The translations under genes were made by a program, and so were the position numbers. The notes below the pieces were generated by a model. It was not told where the DNA came from. It ran no database searches and saw only the letters and a list, made by a program, of their open reading frames with translations. This document shows positions 51,952 through 60,212 of a stretch of 64,000 nucleotides of DNA, in pieces. The first letter of the stretch is position 1. Each line of letters starts with the position of its first letter. Source of the DNA: Streptomyces sp. CB02058 (GTDB taxonomy: Bacteria; Actinomycetota; Actinomycetes; Streptomycetales; Streptomycetaceae); the NCBI RefSeq assembly GCF_001905505.1, contig NZ_LIPG01000003.1, positions 434,001-498,000 on the forward strand, written 5' to 3'.

Positions 51952-52728
51952 TCATCCGCCGGTACGGGCCCCGCTCAGCAGGGCGGCCCGCAGTGCCGGG
52001 TCCTCCACGGCGCCCACGCCCCGCACCGCCACTGCCGCCAGCAGGTCGCGGTCCGCGCCGCGCACCGGGGCGGGCAGGGAGTCGAGCCAGCGCTGCCCGG
52101 ACGGGGAGGCCCACGGGCTGTACGGCTGGTTCTCCACCTGCGCGATGGCGAGGCAGCCCAGCGTCAGCACCAGCGGCAGCCCGAACCAGGCGGCGACCGG
52201 GCCCGCGTAACCCGTCTCCTGACCGGGCATCAGCATGGCGACGACCGCCAGGACGACCACCAGCACGGCCGAGCCCCGTACGGCGCGAACGGCCGATTCC
52301 AGGTTCGTCCGGGTGCCGTGCGGTACGGCGAGACCCGCGGCGACCAGGCGGTCGGCGAGGGAGCGTACGGCGTCGGCCGCCGCGGCGGCGGCCCGTATCG
52401 GCGCTATCCGAGACTGCCCCTCGGGGCCGATCGCACGGATCACCGTGCGCTCCACCTCGTCCCCGCCCTCCGGGTCGACGACCGTCGCCCAGCCGGTGTG
52501 CGCGAGCAGCAGCCTGCGCCGCAGATGCATGGAGACCAGGGCCAGGTCGGCGACCCGCTGCGGGCCCCCGGCCAGGAACGCCGTCTCGTACAGGTTGAGT
52601 TCGTGCGAGGCGGGCGCCCGCGCGGCATCGGAGGGCCGCACGGCGGCGCCCGCGGTGACGAGGCAGAGCCGGATGCAGGAGACGGCGGCCGCGCCCCACG
52701 CGACCAGAAGAAGCAAGACCCAGAGCAT
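51952..52728 (-). CDS. TIGR04222 domain membrane protein without cysteine tail
   Basis: The 258-residue protein has an N-terminal membrane helix (LWVLLLLVAWGAAAVSCIRLCLV), then the TIGR04222 core with the signature ELNLYETAFLAGGPQRVADLALVSMHLRRRLLL and the paired helices that follow. Two more hydrophobic segments lie at about 150-200 (VLVVVLAVVAMLM, AWFGLPLVLTLGCLAI). The C-terminal part (WLDSLPAPVRGADRDLLAAVAVRGVGAVEDPALRAALLSG) matches the corresponding region of the upstream paralogue, which then continues into a cysteine-rich tail that is absent here. It is the last gene of the DUF692 operon. It may be an accessory or scaffold copy. Confidence 0.8.
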   Translation of the reverse strand: MLWVLLLLVAWGAAAVSCIRLCLVTAGAAVRPSDAARAPASHELNLYETAFLAGGPQRVADLALVSMHLRRRLLLAHTGWATVVDPEGGDEVERTVIRAIGPEGQSRIAPIRAAAAAADAVRSLADRLVAAGLAVPHGTRTNLESAVRAVRGSAVLVVVLAVVAMLMPGQETGYAGPVAAWFGLPLVLTLGCLAIAQVENQPYSPWASPSGQRWLDSLPAPVRGADRDLLAAVAVRGVGAVEDPALRAALLSGARTGG

Positions 52729-52860
52729 GGCCGTGTTCTATGCGAAGCCGGTGGGGAAGCGCCATGCCCTGTTCACGATATGGACGCATCTCGGTCACAG
52801 GTGGTCATCGGTGGCCGAATCCATACGCCTGCCGACCGCTGTCCTGAGCGGCCCCAGGTC

Positions 52861-53886
52861 TCAGGAACTGCTGCCGCAGCTGGAACCGCCGCCGCAGCTC
52901 GATCCGCTGCTGCTGCCGCAACTGGACCCACCGCTGCTGCCGCAACTCGATCCGCTGCTGCCGCAGCTCGATCCCGAGCCGCAGGAGGACCCGGAGCCGC
53001 ACGAGTTGCCTCCCCCGCCGCTCGAACTCCCGCAGCTCCCGCCGCCCGGGCTCACCCCGGCGCACCACACCGGCACGAACGCGGTGGCGGTGGACCCCGC
53101 CGTGTACGGGGCGGGCGACGAGGAGCGCCCGGCGGTCCGCTGCCTGGCGGCGGCCGTCAGCTGTCCCTGGAGTACGGGGTCGGGGAGCGCGCGCAGACCC
53201 TGGACGGCCACCAGGTGGGCGGGGTCGGTCATCTGGGCGTGGTCGTCCCGGAAGTCGTCGAGGGCGTTGCGTCCCCCCTGCGTGATCCGCCGACCGGCGG
53301 CTGCTGACGCGAAGAAGCCGATGGCGGCCCCGGCGATGATCGCGGGCAGCACCTTGACGACGAACGGGACCGGGATGTCCCCGACACCCACGTGCGAGAC
53401 GGACTGCACCACAGTGATGATCAGGGCGACAGGGAAGAGCACCGTGGAGGCCACCCCCTGGGTCATCGCCCACCGGCGCATGTTCCGGCTCTCGTCCGGC
53501 GCGACCAGCAGCCCGCGGGCCGCGAGCCCGTCGCCGATCTCCTGTACGGCCTGATGCCGCATCACGGCCAGACGCAGCGTGTGCAGGGCCCCGCTCGGCG
53601 CGGCGGCCAGCTCCTGGAGGACGGCGCGCTCCACCGGGTCACGGGCCTCCTCCCTGTACACGGCGACGATCCCCGGCCCCCCGACGGCCAGGCGGCCGTC
53701 CATGTGCATGGCCGTGAGCGTGCTGTCGACGACCCGGGCCGGGCCGCCGGCGAGGAAGGCGGCCTCGGCGCGGTCGTGCACCCGGTCGCCGTCGTCGGCG
53801 GGCCGGTCGGCCTTGCGGACGGCCAGGACAAGGAGCGTCGAGGAGACCGCCACGGCGAGGTTCAGCAGGACGGCGAGCGTGTTCAT
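52861..53886 (-). CDS. TIGR04222 membrane protein with Gly/Ser/Cys repeat tail, likely MNIO substrate
   Basis: The protein is 341 residues. Membrane helix 1 is LAVLLNLAVAVSSTLLVLAV (about 4-23). The TIGR04222 core follows (RAEAAFLAGGPARVVDSTLTAMHMDGRLAVGG, about 39-70). Two more helices lie at about 145-162 and 173-195, then a second conserved block (DDFRDDHAQMTDPAHLVAVQGLRALPDPVLQGQLTAAA). From residue 281 the protein is low complexity Gly/Ser with cysteines at 285, 296, 302, 308, 315, 323, 331 and 337, spaced 6-11 apart in S-C-G-S units. Such a tail cannot fold alone and looks like a modification substrate. It starts five bases after the DUF692-enzyme stop. Cys275 lies just before the tail. 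Confidence 0.85.
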   Translation of the reverse strand: MNTLAVLLNLAVAVSSTLLVLAVRKADRPADDGDRVHDRAEAAFLAGGPARVVDSTLTAMHMDGRLAVGGPGIVAVYREEARDPVERAVLQELAAAPSGALHTLRLAVMRHQAVQEIGDGLAARGLLVAPDESRNMRRWAMTQGVASTVLFPVALIITVVQSVSHVGVGDIPVPFVVKVLPAIIAGAAIGFFASAAAGRRITQGGRNALDDFRDDHAQMTDPAHLVAVQGLRALPDPVLQGQLTAAARQRTAGRSSSPAPYTAGSTATAFVPVWCAGVSPGGGSCGSSSGGGGNSCGSGSSCGSGSSCGSSGSSCGSSGGSSCGSSSGSSCGGGSSCGSSS

Positions 53887-53891
53887 CGGGG

Positions 53892-55184
53892 TCACCTTCC
53901 CAGGAGGGCGGTACGGGCGGCGTGGACCAGGCGGGAGCCCCGGCGCGGCGGGCGCGGTGCCGCGCGCTCCTCCCACCAGCGGGTCAGCCGGCGCCTCGCG
54001 GCGTCGTCGGCCGGGCGGCCGTCGATCAGCAGGTGCTCGGCGAAGTCGAGCGCGTCGCGGCGGTAGTTGGCGGACATCGGCCGGTTCCTGGCGTACGCGA
54101 GGAACTCCCGCCGGTAGCCCGCGCCGATGATCCCGGGCAGCTCGGGCGCCACCTTGGCGACGACATCGGCACGCTTCGCGGCCAGGGCCCGGCTCTGCAC
54201 ACCGAGGCGGCGGCGGTCGAAGCCCTCCGGAACAGGTGTCCCCGCCACGAGCGAGGAGAGCAGCGCGGTCTGCGCCACGGCGGTCCGGTCGCGGGCCCCC
54301 GCCGTGCGGCCCGCGGGCTCCTTCGGCACTGCGGGGCGCGGCCGGCCTGCTCCCGGGGCGGAGGCCGCCGCGTCCAGCGTGGCGCGGATAGCGGTCAGTT
54401 CACCGGCCAGCTCGGCGGCGGGCGGGAAGTCGTCGTCGCGCTCCAGCAGGACCCCGGGCGGGTCGACGCGGGAGCGCAGCTCGCTGAGCACGTCCAGGAC
54501 GGGACGGGTCACGGGGTGGGCGTGCGTGTCGTGCCAGACGCCGTCCTTCTCGACGCCGCCCGCCACATGGACGTACGCGATGGCCTCCACCGGCAGTTCG
54601 TCGAGCGCGGTCGCGGGGTCCTCGCCGCGGTTCACATGGTTGGTGTGCAGATTGGCGACGTCGATCAGCAGGCGTACGCCGGTGCGCTCGACCAGCTCCG
54701 CCAGGAACTGGCCCTCGGTCAGCTCCTCGTCGGGCCAGGAGATCAGCGCGGCGATGTTCTCCAGGGCCAGCGGCACGGGCAGCGAGTCCTGCGCGATCCG
54801 CACGTTCTCGCAGAGCACCTCCAGCGCGTCCCAGGTCCGGGGCACCGGCAGCAGATGACCCGCCTCCAGGGCGGGAGAGCCGACGACCGGTCCTCCGGCC
54901 CGTACGAAGGCGATGTGCTCCGTCACCAGCGGTGTGCCCAGCAGGGCGGCCCGCGCGGCGAGCCCGGCGAGGCGGCCGGGGTCGGGGCGGTCGGCGCCGC
55001 CCAGCCCCAGCGAGACGCCGTGCGGGACGACGGTCACACCGCGCTCCCGGAGGCGTTCGAGGGACGCGGGGAGATGGTCCGCGCAGATGTTCTCCGCCAC
55101 CGCCTCGACCCAGTCGATCCCCGGCAGGGCCTCGACGGCGTCCGCGATCTCCGGACGCCAGCCGATCCCGATTCCCAGCTTCAT
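53892..55184 (-). CDS. DUF692 (MNIO) oxidative enzyme fused to a DUF2063-like partner domain
   Basis: The 430-residue protein starts at the ATG at 55184, behind GGGGAGGAG. Residues 1-275 form the multinuclear non-haem iron oxidase (DUF692) TIM barrel, with all expected metal ligands: [11 protein letters not shown] (His55), VTEHIAF (His90), LALENIA (Glu142), [10 protein letters not shown] (Asp175, His180), YVHVAGG (His206), DTHAHPV (Asp219, His221) and LLERDDDFP (Glu249). Known relatives MbnB, TglH and ChrH modify peptide cysteines. Residues about 300-400 ([66 protein letters not shown]) resemble the N-terminus of DUF2063 partner proteins, normally separate. So enzyme and peptide-recognition partner appear fused. 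The neighbouring Cys-repeat protein is the obvious substrate. Confidence 0.9.
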   Translation of the reverse strand: MKLGIGIGWRPEIADAVEALPGIDWVEAVAENICADHLPASLERLRERGVTVVPHGVSLGLGGADRPDPGRLAGLAARAALLGTPLVTEHIAFVRAGGPVVGSPALEAGHLLPVPRTWDALEVLCENVRIAQDSLPVPLALENIAALISWPDEELTEGQFLAELVERTGVRLLIDVANLHTNHVNRGEDPATALDELPVEAIAYVHVAGGVEKDGVWHDTHAHPVTRPVLDVLSELRSRVDPPGVLLERDDDFPPAAELAGELTAIRATLDAAASAPGAGRPRPAVPKEPAGRTAGARDRTAVAQTALLSSLVAGTPVPEGFDRRRLGVQSRALAAKRADVVAKVAPELPGIIGAGYRREFLAYARNRPMSANYRRDALDFAEHLLIDGRPADDAARRRLTRWWEERAAPRPPRRGSRLVHAARTALLGR

Positions 55185-55408
55185 GGTGTCTCCTCCCCCT
55201 CGTGCAGGGGTCATGGCCCCGCCACGCGGCGGTGAATCCGAAAGGGGGGACGTTCAGAGCTGAATTTGAGGTTCCCGACGTGCGCAAAGGCCCTCAGTCA
55301 TCCGATCGTGATATCCGGGGCCGATGCGCAGGCACCTCGCCGACCTGCGGAAACGCGGTGCCGGGCGGATATGCCGACGAGCCGGACACTCCGGATTAAA
55401 TCCTTGGT

Positions 55409-55428
55409 CTGTTGACGGAGATCAACAG
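55409..55428. promoter_or_regulatory. Inverted repeat before the GH43-like gene
   Basis: CTGTTGA (55409-55415) and TCAACAG (55422-55428) are perfect inverse complements around six bases, within 25 bases of the coding start. It is an operator or short hairpin candidate in the divergent region with the DUF692 operon. Confidence 0.4.
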
Positions 55429-55448
55429 CTGTCCGGATGCTGACCGAC

Positions 55449-56876
55449 ATGCCATCCAAGGACGGCCCCACGGCACGAGCCGAGCGGGGCGAGACGACCA
55501 GCACCGAACACTCCCAGCATCTCGGCCGGCGGTCCCTGCTGGCCCGCGCCGCAGGCGTGGCCGGAGCGGCGGTCCTGCCCGCGCTCGCCGTTCCGGCCGC
55601 GGAGGCGTCGGCCGCACCTGCCGCCCCGCCGGGCACGGCACCGGCCGCCGCGGCGTCGGCCTCCGCCCGGGCGAAGCGGCGATACCCCCCGAACTGGCCC
55701 GACCCCGCGCCCTACGGTGTGGCCGACGCCCGGCAGGACCTGTGGCCCCGCGAGGACAACTCCTTCGTGCTCCCGCTGGAGCTCCGCCCCCGTGACGAGG
55801 AGCGCGGAACGGTGTGGATGCGGGACACGTACGTCAACTGCTTCGTCGTGGGCGGGCGTCCGCTCTACGTGGCCACGGGCACCACCCGGGTGCCCGGGCT
55901 CGAAGCGGCCGGCCCGTGGAACGACGGCATCTTCGTCTGGACCGCCCGCTCCCTCAAAGGGCCCTGGAAGCTGGCCGACACGACCGGGATCCGGCCCGGC
56001 GCGGAGAAGGGCAAGGTCTGGTCGCCGGAGTTCACCGACGAGAACAGGCCGGGTCGCACCGTCGTCGCTCCGTGGCAGGAGTACTGGTACGACGAGCAGT
56101 TCGGCAAGCGCGGCCAGGCCTGGGCCCCGGAACTGCACCTCTTCCGGGGGAAGTGGTACATCGTCGCCTGCATGGGGGACCACTCCGCGAAGGTGGGCTC
56201 CTTCATGCTCGTGAGCGAGGGCGGGGTCGAGGGCCCGTACCGGCTCGTCGAGGGCAATCTGGAGAAGCCCTTCGGCGAGTCGTTCATCGGGGGCCCGGGC
56301 TTCATCAGGCCCGGCGCCTACCACCACATCGACGGCGGCCTCTACACGGAGGGCGACGACGCGTGGCTCGTCCTGCACAACAACCTCTACGCGAAGTTCC
56401 GTGACGACATGGAGGACATCGTCACCACGACGAACCTCCCCGTGTTCCGCCAGACCCCCTACACACCCGAGCCGTATCTCGAAGGCGCGTACGTGTTCAA
56501 GCACGTCGGGAAGTACTTCCTCCTGCACGCCGCCTGGGACCGTACGTCGGTCGACGCCGACGGAACCCCGCGCCACGCCTACGCCCCGGCGGGCACCGGC
56601 CGTGTGCAGTACCAGTACGACGCGGTCGCCGCCGTCTCGGACAGCTTCGAGGGCCCCTACTCCGAGCGCTGGACCGTCGGTGTCGGCGCGGGCCACAACA
56701 ACTTCTTCGAGGACGCCGACGGCGACCTGTGGGCGACGTTCTTCCGCAACCCGAACTTCGGCCACTGGTCCAACCCCGCACGCCTCGCCGACTCCGCCGT
56801 GCCCGGCGTCGTGCGGGTGGAGTGGACGGGCCCCGAGGGGAACCGCCTGTACGTCAGGCGCCGGGACCGTGGCTGA
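55449..56876 (+). CDS. Tat-secreted GH43-like five-bladed propeller protein
   Basis: The protein is 475 residues from ATG 55449 (an in-frame ATG at 55437 adds four). A Tat signal is clear: LGRRSLLARAAGVAGAAVLPALAVPAAEASA. An Ala/Pro linker follows, then a beta-propeller of the glycoside hydrolase 43/DUF4975-like type, with WMRDTYVNCFVVGGRPLYVATGTT, WAPELHLFRGKWYIVACMGDHSAKVGSFMLVSE, IDGGLYTEGDDAWLVLHNNLYAKF and HNNFFEDADGDLWATFFRNPNFGHW. Acidic residues in blades fit the inverting catalytic set, but the third GH43 residue is not certain. It probably acts on plant or microbial polysaccharide arabinose/xylose units. No good ribosome site is visible. Confidence 0.8.
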   Translation: MPSKDGPTARAERGETTSTEHSQHLGRRSLLARAAGVAGAAVLPALAVPAAEASAAPAAPPGTAPAAAASASARAKRRYPPNWPDPAPYGVADARQDLWPREDNSFVLPLELRPRDEERGTVWMRDTYVNCFVVGGRPLYVATGTTRVPGLEAAGPWNDGIFVWTARSLKGPWKLADTTGIRPGAEKGKVWSPEFTDENRPGRTVVAPWQEYWYDEQFGKRGQAWAPELHLFRGKWYIVACMGDHSAKVGSFMLVSEGGVEGPYRLVEGNLEKPFGESFIGGPGFIRPGAYHHIDGGLYTEGDDAWLVLHNNLYAKFRDDMEDIVTTTNLPVFRQTPYTPEPYLEGAYVFKHVGKYFLLHAAWDRTSVDADGTPRHAYAPAGTGRVQYQYDAVAAVSDSFEGPYSERWTVGVGAGHNNFFEDADGDLWATFFRNPNFGHWSNPARLADSAVPGVVRVEWTGPEGNRLYVRRRDRG

Positions 56877-56936
56877 CGCGGCCTACACTCCTCGCGCTGC
56901 TCGACGAATTTTCAGAACAGAACAAGGGGAGGGGCA

Positions 56937-58436
56937 ATGCGCCGCCTATTCTGCACATTCCTCGCATTGCTGGGGATGGTGGCCGGTCTGACCTTCGGGG
57001 GGACGACGCCTGCTTCCGCCACCGAGGTGTCCGCGGACGCCGAGGCAGTCGCGAAATCCGCCGGACAGAAGTGGGCGCTCAAGTCCGCGAGGAACGGCAA
57101 GTACGTCAGTGTCGAAATCAACGCCACGGGCAAGTACGAGTGGAAGCTGAACGCCCGAAGCGACACGGTGGGTTCCTGGGAACGCTTCACCCTGCACACC
57201 AACCACGCCGCGACGACGATCAGTCTCCGGTCGGAGGCAACCGGCTACTTCCTCACTCCGGAATTCGACGACGCGGACGAGCGGAACGGAATGCTGAGAG
57301 CCCGGGGAGGAAATCTGGATACCTGGCAGCAGTTCAAGCCGACCTATCTGTCAGGGGCTCCGGAGGGCTCGCAGATGGTTCTGCTTCAGAGCGTGGCCAC
57401 TGCCTACACGGACAGATACGTGACCGCGACGGACGACGGAACGCTGCGCTCTCTTTCGGTGGTCCCGGGTGAACCGCAGAAGTTCATCCTGGAGCCGGTC
57501 GGTTCCGGTGCCGCCCTGCCGACCGCTGCGGCCGCTCCCGACACCGACGCCGTCGACGTCATGACCTGGAACGTCTGCGCCAACAACAACGACAACTGCG
57601 GGTGGACGAGCGACCGTGCCGGATACGTCGAACTCAACGACCAGATCCGCGCACGCCTGAGGAGTCCGGTCACCGGCGCCTATCCGGACGTCATCTTCTT
57701 CCAGGAGTTCTGCGAGAAGCACGCGAAGCGGGTCGAGGAGATGCTGGAGTCCGAGACGGGCCGTGGATGGGACGTCAGATTCGCCCCCATCCACCAGCGG
57801 TACAACGGACCCCTGCTGCAGAAACAGTGCGCCATGGGCCCGGCCCCCGACCACCTGGACCGCGGGGCGTACGGGGTGGCCCTGGCCGTGCCGGACGAGA
57901 ACGTCTGGTACCAGCGGCACGACCTGACCTCCCCGACGGACAAGGGGTCGCACGTGGAGCAGCGCACCGCGCTCTGCGCGGCGCTGCCGTCGAGAGCCGT
58001 CATCGCGTGCACCGCGCACCTCAGCGCGGGCCTGGGCTACGAGGACGGCGACGGTAAGGCGCGCACGCAGCAGGCACTGGAACTGCGTGACCTGGCCGAC
58101 ACGCCGCTGTGGCAGGCGAAGGGCTATCGCACGGTCTTCGGCGGCGACTTGAACCTCGTACCACCGGTCCCTGAGGCCACTCCCGCCCAAGGCGGGCCGA
58201 GCGAGGCGCTCAAGCCTCTCTACGAGCGATACGTCGAGTGCGCCATGCCGACGGCCGACGCACCGTGGACGGGTCCCCCCACGGCCAACGCCGTCGACGG
58301 CAAGCCCACGAGGAAGATCGACTACATCTTCGCCCCCAGGTCGGCGGGACAGTTCTCCAGCTGCGGCGTCTCGGCCACCGCGGGCAAATCCGACCACTGG
58401 ACGCTGTACGGCAGCGTCCGGCTCCCCGCGGCCTGA
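56937..58436 (+). CDS. Secreted endonuclease/exonuclease/phosphatase protein with N-terminal beta-trefoil
   Basis: The 499-residue protein has a signal peptide of 28 residues (LFCTFLALLGMVAGLTFGGTTPASA). The fascin/ricin-like beta-trefoil covers about 40-190 (KWALKSARNGKYVSVEINATGKYEWKLNARSD; TTISLRSEATGYFLTPEF; DRYVTATDDGTLRSL). The EEP domain covers about 205-499: VDVMTWNVCANN, DVIFFQEFCEKHAKR (metal glutamate), FGGDLNLVPP, and the final KIDYIFAPRS ... GKSDHWTLYGSVRL with the catalytic His. It is a probable secreted DNase, sphingomyelinase-like or phosphoester hydrolase. ATG 56937 follows GGGGAGGGG. It converges on the next gene with six bases between stops. Confidence 0.9.
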   Translation: MRRLFCTFLALLGMVAGLTFGGTTPASATEVSADAEAVAKSAGQKWALKSARNGKYVSVEINATGKYEWKLNARSDTVGSWERFTLHTNHAATTISLRSEATGYFLTPEFDDADERNGMLRARGGNLDTWQQFKPTYLSGAPEGSQMVLLQSVATAYTDRYVTATDDGTLRSLSVVPGEPQKFILEPVGSGAALPTAAAAPDTDAVDVMTWNVCANNNDNCGWTSDRAGYVELNDQIRARLRSPVTGAYPDVIFFQEFCEKHAKRVEEMLESETGRGWDVRFAPIHQRYNGPLLQKQCAMGPAPDHLDRGAYGVALAVPDENVWYQRHDLTSPTDKGSHVEQRTALCAALPSRAVIACTAHLSAGLGYEDGDGKARTQQALELRDLADTPLWQAKGYRTVFGGDLNLVPPVPEATPAQGGPSEALKPLYERYVECAMPTADAPWTGPPTANAVDGKPTRKIDYIFAPRSAGQFSSCGVSATAGKSDHWTLYGSVRLPAA

Positions 58437-58442
58437 CACGCC

Positions 58443-59192
58443 TCAGGGCAGCGGTGCCATCGTCGGGGGCACCGGGCGGGACGTGAAGGACTGGTCTCCG
58501 CTCGGTGTCACCGGCACCGGGACCTGCGGAACGCCGCCGCCCGAGGACACGGGCGGCCCCGAGGGGCTGGCGGTCGAGGTGCCGGCGGCGTCGCGCGCGA
58601 GACCGTCGAAGTCGACGAAACCGGTGCGCTCCAGCATGGTGATGTGGTCGAGCACCGTCTGATTCGCATCGGTGGCCAGCTGCCGGATCAGCGAGTTGCG
58701 CGTGGTGTGCCGGACCTGGGCCACCAGGGCGAACACCTTGCCGTGCGCGGCCCGCAGGAGGTTGGCGAACTTCTGCTGGTACTCCTCGCCACTGGCGGCG
58801 GTGAGCTCCCTGAGCCAGCCCTGCTGCTGCTCCGTCGGCTGGTTCGGGAGCTCCACCCCGAGCTTGGCGGCGACATCACGGGCCCGCCGGTCCAGGTCGG
58901 TGTGGCCGACCACCAGATGGTCGCCCGCGAGCCTCACCGCCTCGCTCGGCGCGCGCTCGATCGCCTGCTGCCCCGCCGGGAGTTCCCACAGCCCCGCGAG
59001 CCGCACCTTGACCAGGAAGTCCCGGTCGGTGGCGGAGAGCGGGCCCCACTGGGTCGCGACGCTGGACGCGTTCAGATTGGCCTCGCCCGTGCCCGAGCGG
59101 TCGGCGTACGACCACACGGGGAAGGCGAGCGCGCCCAGCGTGGCGACCAGCGCGGCGATGATGAGGGCCGTTCCGTTGATGCGTCGCAGCAA
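58443..59192 (-). CDS. DUF4142 domain protein, membrane-anchored
   Basis: The 249-residue protein has an N-terminal membrane helix or uncleaved signal (TALIIAALVATLGALAFPVWSYA) and a ferritin-like DUF4142 four-helix domain (about 45-200). Its landmarks are LSATDRDFLVKVRLAGLWELPAGQQAIERAPSEAVRLAGDHLVVGHTDLDRRARDVAAKLGVELP and ANQTVLDHITMLERTG. The Pro/Ser-rich tail has no known motif. DUF4142 proteins are extracytoplasmic, linked to stress and of unknown mechanism. It uses a TTG start with GGGAG six bases upstream. Confidence 0.85.
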   Translation of the reverse strand: MLRRINGTALIIAALVATLGALAFPVWSYADRSGTGEANLNASSVATQWGPLSATDRDFLVKVRLAGLWELPAGQQAIERAPSEAVRLAGDHLVVGHTDLDRRARDVAAKLGVELPNQPTEQQQGWLRELTAASGEEYQQKFANLLRAAHGKVFALVAQVRHTTRNSLIRQLATDANQTVLDHITMLERTGFVDFDGLARDAAGTSTASPSGPPVSSGGGVPQVPVPVTPSGDQSFTSRPVPPTMAPLP

Positions 59193-59372
59193 GATGTCTC
59201 CCGGGCCGGTGCGTGACAGCTCGAATCAACCGCCAACTGAGGCGTCGATCAACCTACTTGGCGGTAATGCCGATACGGCAGTACGGGGAGATACGTATTT
59301 CCGCGCAGGGATGTTCAGCCGGGGGGCCTCGGACTTCCGCCGGGTGGCCCGGCTGCCCGGCTGCCCGGCTGT

Positions 59373-60137
59373 TCAGCGGCGCAGCGCCGGGTGGTCCGCG
59401 ACGACCGTGCACGATCCGGGGGCGACCTCGGTGAATCCGGCGTCACGCACCACCGGAAGCCCGCTCGCGGTGAGTTCGCTCCAGCGGGCGGCGTCAGGGG
59501 TGGCCACGGAGAGCGGGAAGCCCGCCTCGCGCCACGCCTTGCGCTCCGTCTCCGACAGCTCCCACCAGGCGAGCTGCGCGCCGTGTCCCGCCTGCGCCAT
59601 CGTCTTGCCCGCCGACATGGTGACCTCAGGATTCAGCCAGAGCACGGGACCCGCCGTGTCGGGCGAGGCCGGGGGCTCGGGGTCGGTCAGGTCCGTGCCC
59701 GAGACCTGGAGCTTGGCCAGCTCCTTGGGCCAGCCGTCCAGCGGCACCGGCGGATAGACCCGGACCTCCGCGTGCTCGCCGGTGACCGTGATCCCGGGCA
59801 GCGTGGACGCCTTGCGCCACTCCGCGCCGCGCGCCCGCCGCACCACCTTGCGGATCCTGGCGTCCTGCCAGTCGCGCATGGCCCGGGCCCATTCGCCCTC
59901 GCCCACGCCCTCGTCCTCACCGAGCGAGCGGGGGTCCGAGAGGATCGTGAGCACCGCGCGGGCCGCCGTCACCAGGGCGTCGTTGCGCGCCGGGGGGTCC
60001 GTCTTCTCCAGGTGCACCACCAGCGGCAGCACGAACTGGGGGGCTTCGTCACGCGCCGTCGGCTCCGAACTGAACGGGCTGTCGGCGGGGGTCCCGGACG
60101 CTGCGGGGACGGACTCGGGAATGCTGTCGCTGCTCAC
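59373..60137 (-). CDS. PTH2-type peptidyl-tRNA hydrolase family protein
   Basis: This is a 254-residue protein from the GTG at 60137. After a variable 35-residue N-terminus it reads FVLPLVVHLEKTDPPARNDALVTAARAVLTIL. The C-terminal half contains the PTH2 signature LNPEVTMSAGKTMAQAGHGAQLAWWELSETERKAWREAGFPLSVATPDAARWSELTASGLPVVRDAGFTEVAPGSCTVVADHP. PTH2 enzymes cleave peptidyl-tRNA. Here the domain is embedded in a longer actinobacterial protein, and a housekeeping Pth is normally encoded elsewhere, so the physiological substrate may differ. The gene is divergent from AIM24, 75 bases apart. Confidence 0.85.
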   Translation of the reverse strand: MSSDSIPESVPAASGTPADSPFSSEPTARDEAPQFVLPLVVHLEKTDPPARNDALVTAARAVLTILSDPRSLGEDEGVGEGEWARAMRDWQDARIRKVVRRARGAEWRKASTLPGITVTGEHAEVRVYPPVPLDGWPKELAKLQVSGTDLTDPEPPASPDTAGPVLWLNPEVTMSAGKTMAQAGHGAQLAWWELSETERKAWREAGFPLSVATPDAARWSELTASGLPVVRDAGFTEVAPGSCTVVADHPALRR

Positions 60138-60212
60138 GCACTCCAGTCTGCCAGGCCCCTCGGACAACCCGTTTCTTGGCGGAACACCAGGCTCCGGGTG
60201 AGGATGCACCGC

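Noticed and set aside
52861..53042. Cysteine-rich Gly/Ser segment considered as a sequencing or frameshift artefact
   Set aside because: The frame runs from the TIGR04222 core into the tail without a break, codons vary between repeat units (tgc with differing Ser/Gly codons), and the tail ends at a proper stop.
59348..59375. Triplicated CGGCTGCCC units beside the PTH2 gene end
   Set aside because: These are short GC-rich slippage repeats at a gene end with no flanking duplications or mobile-element signs.
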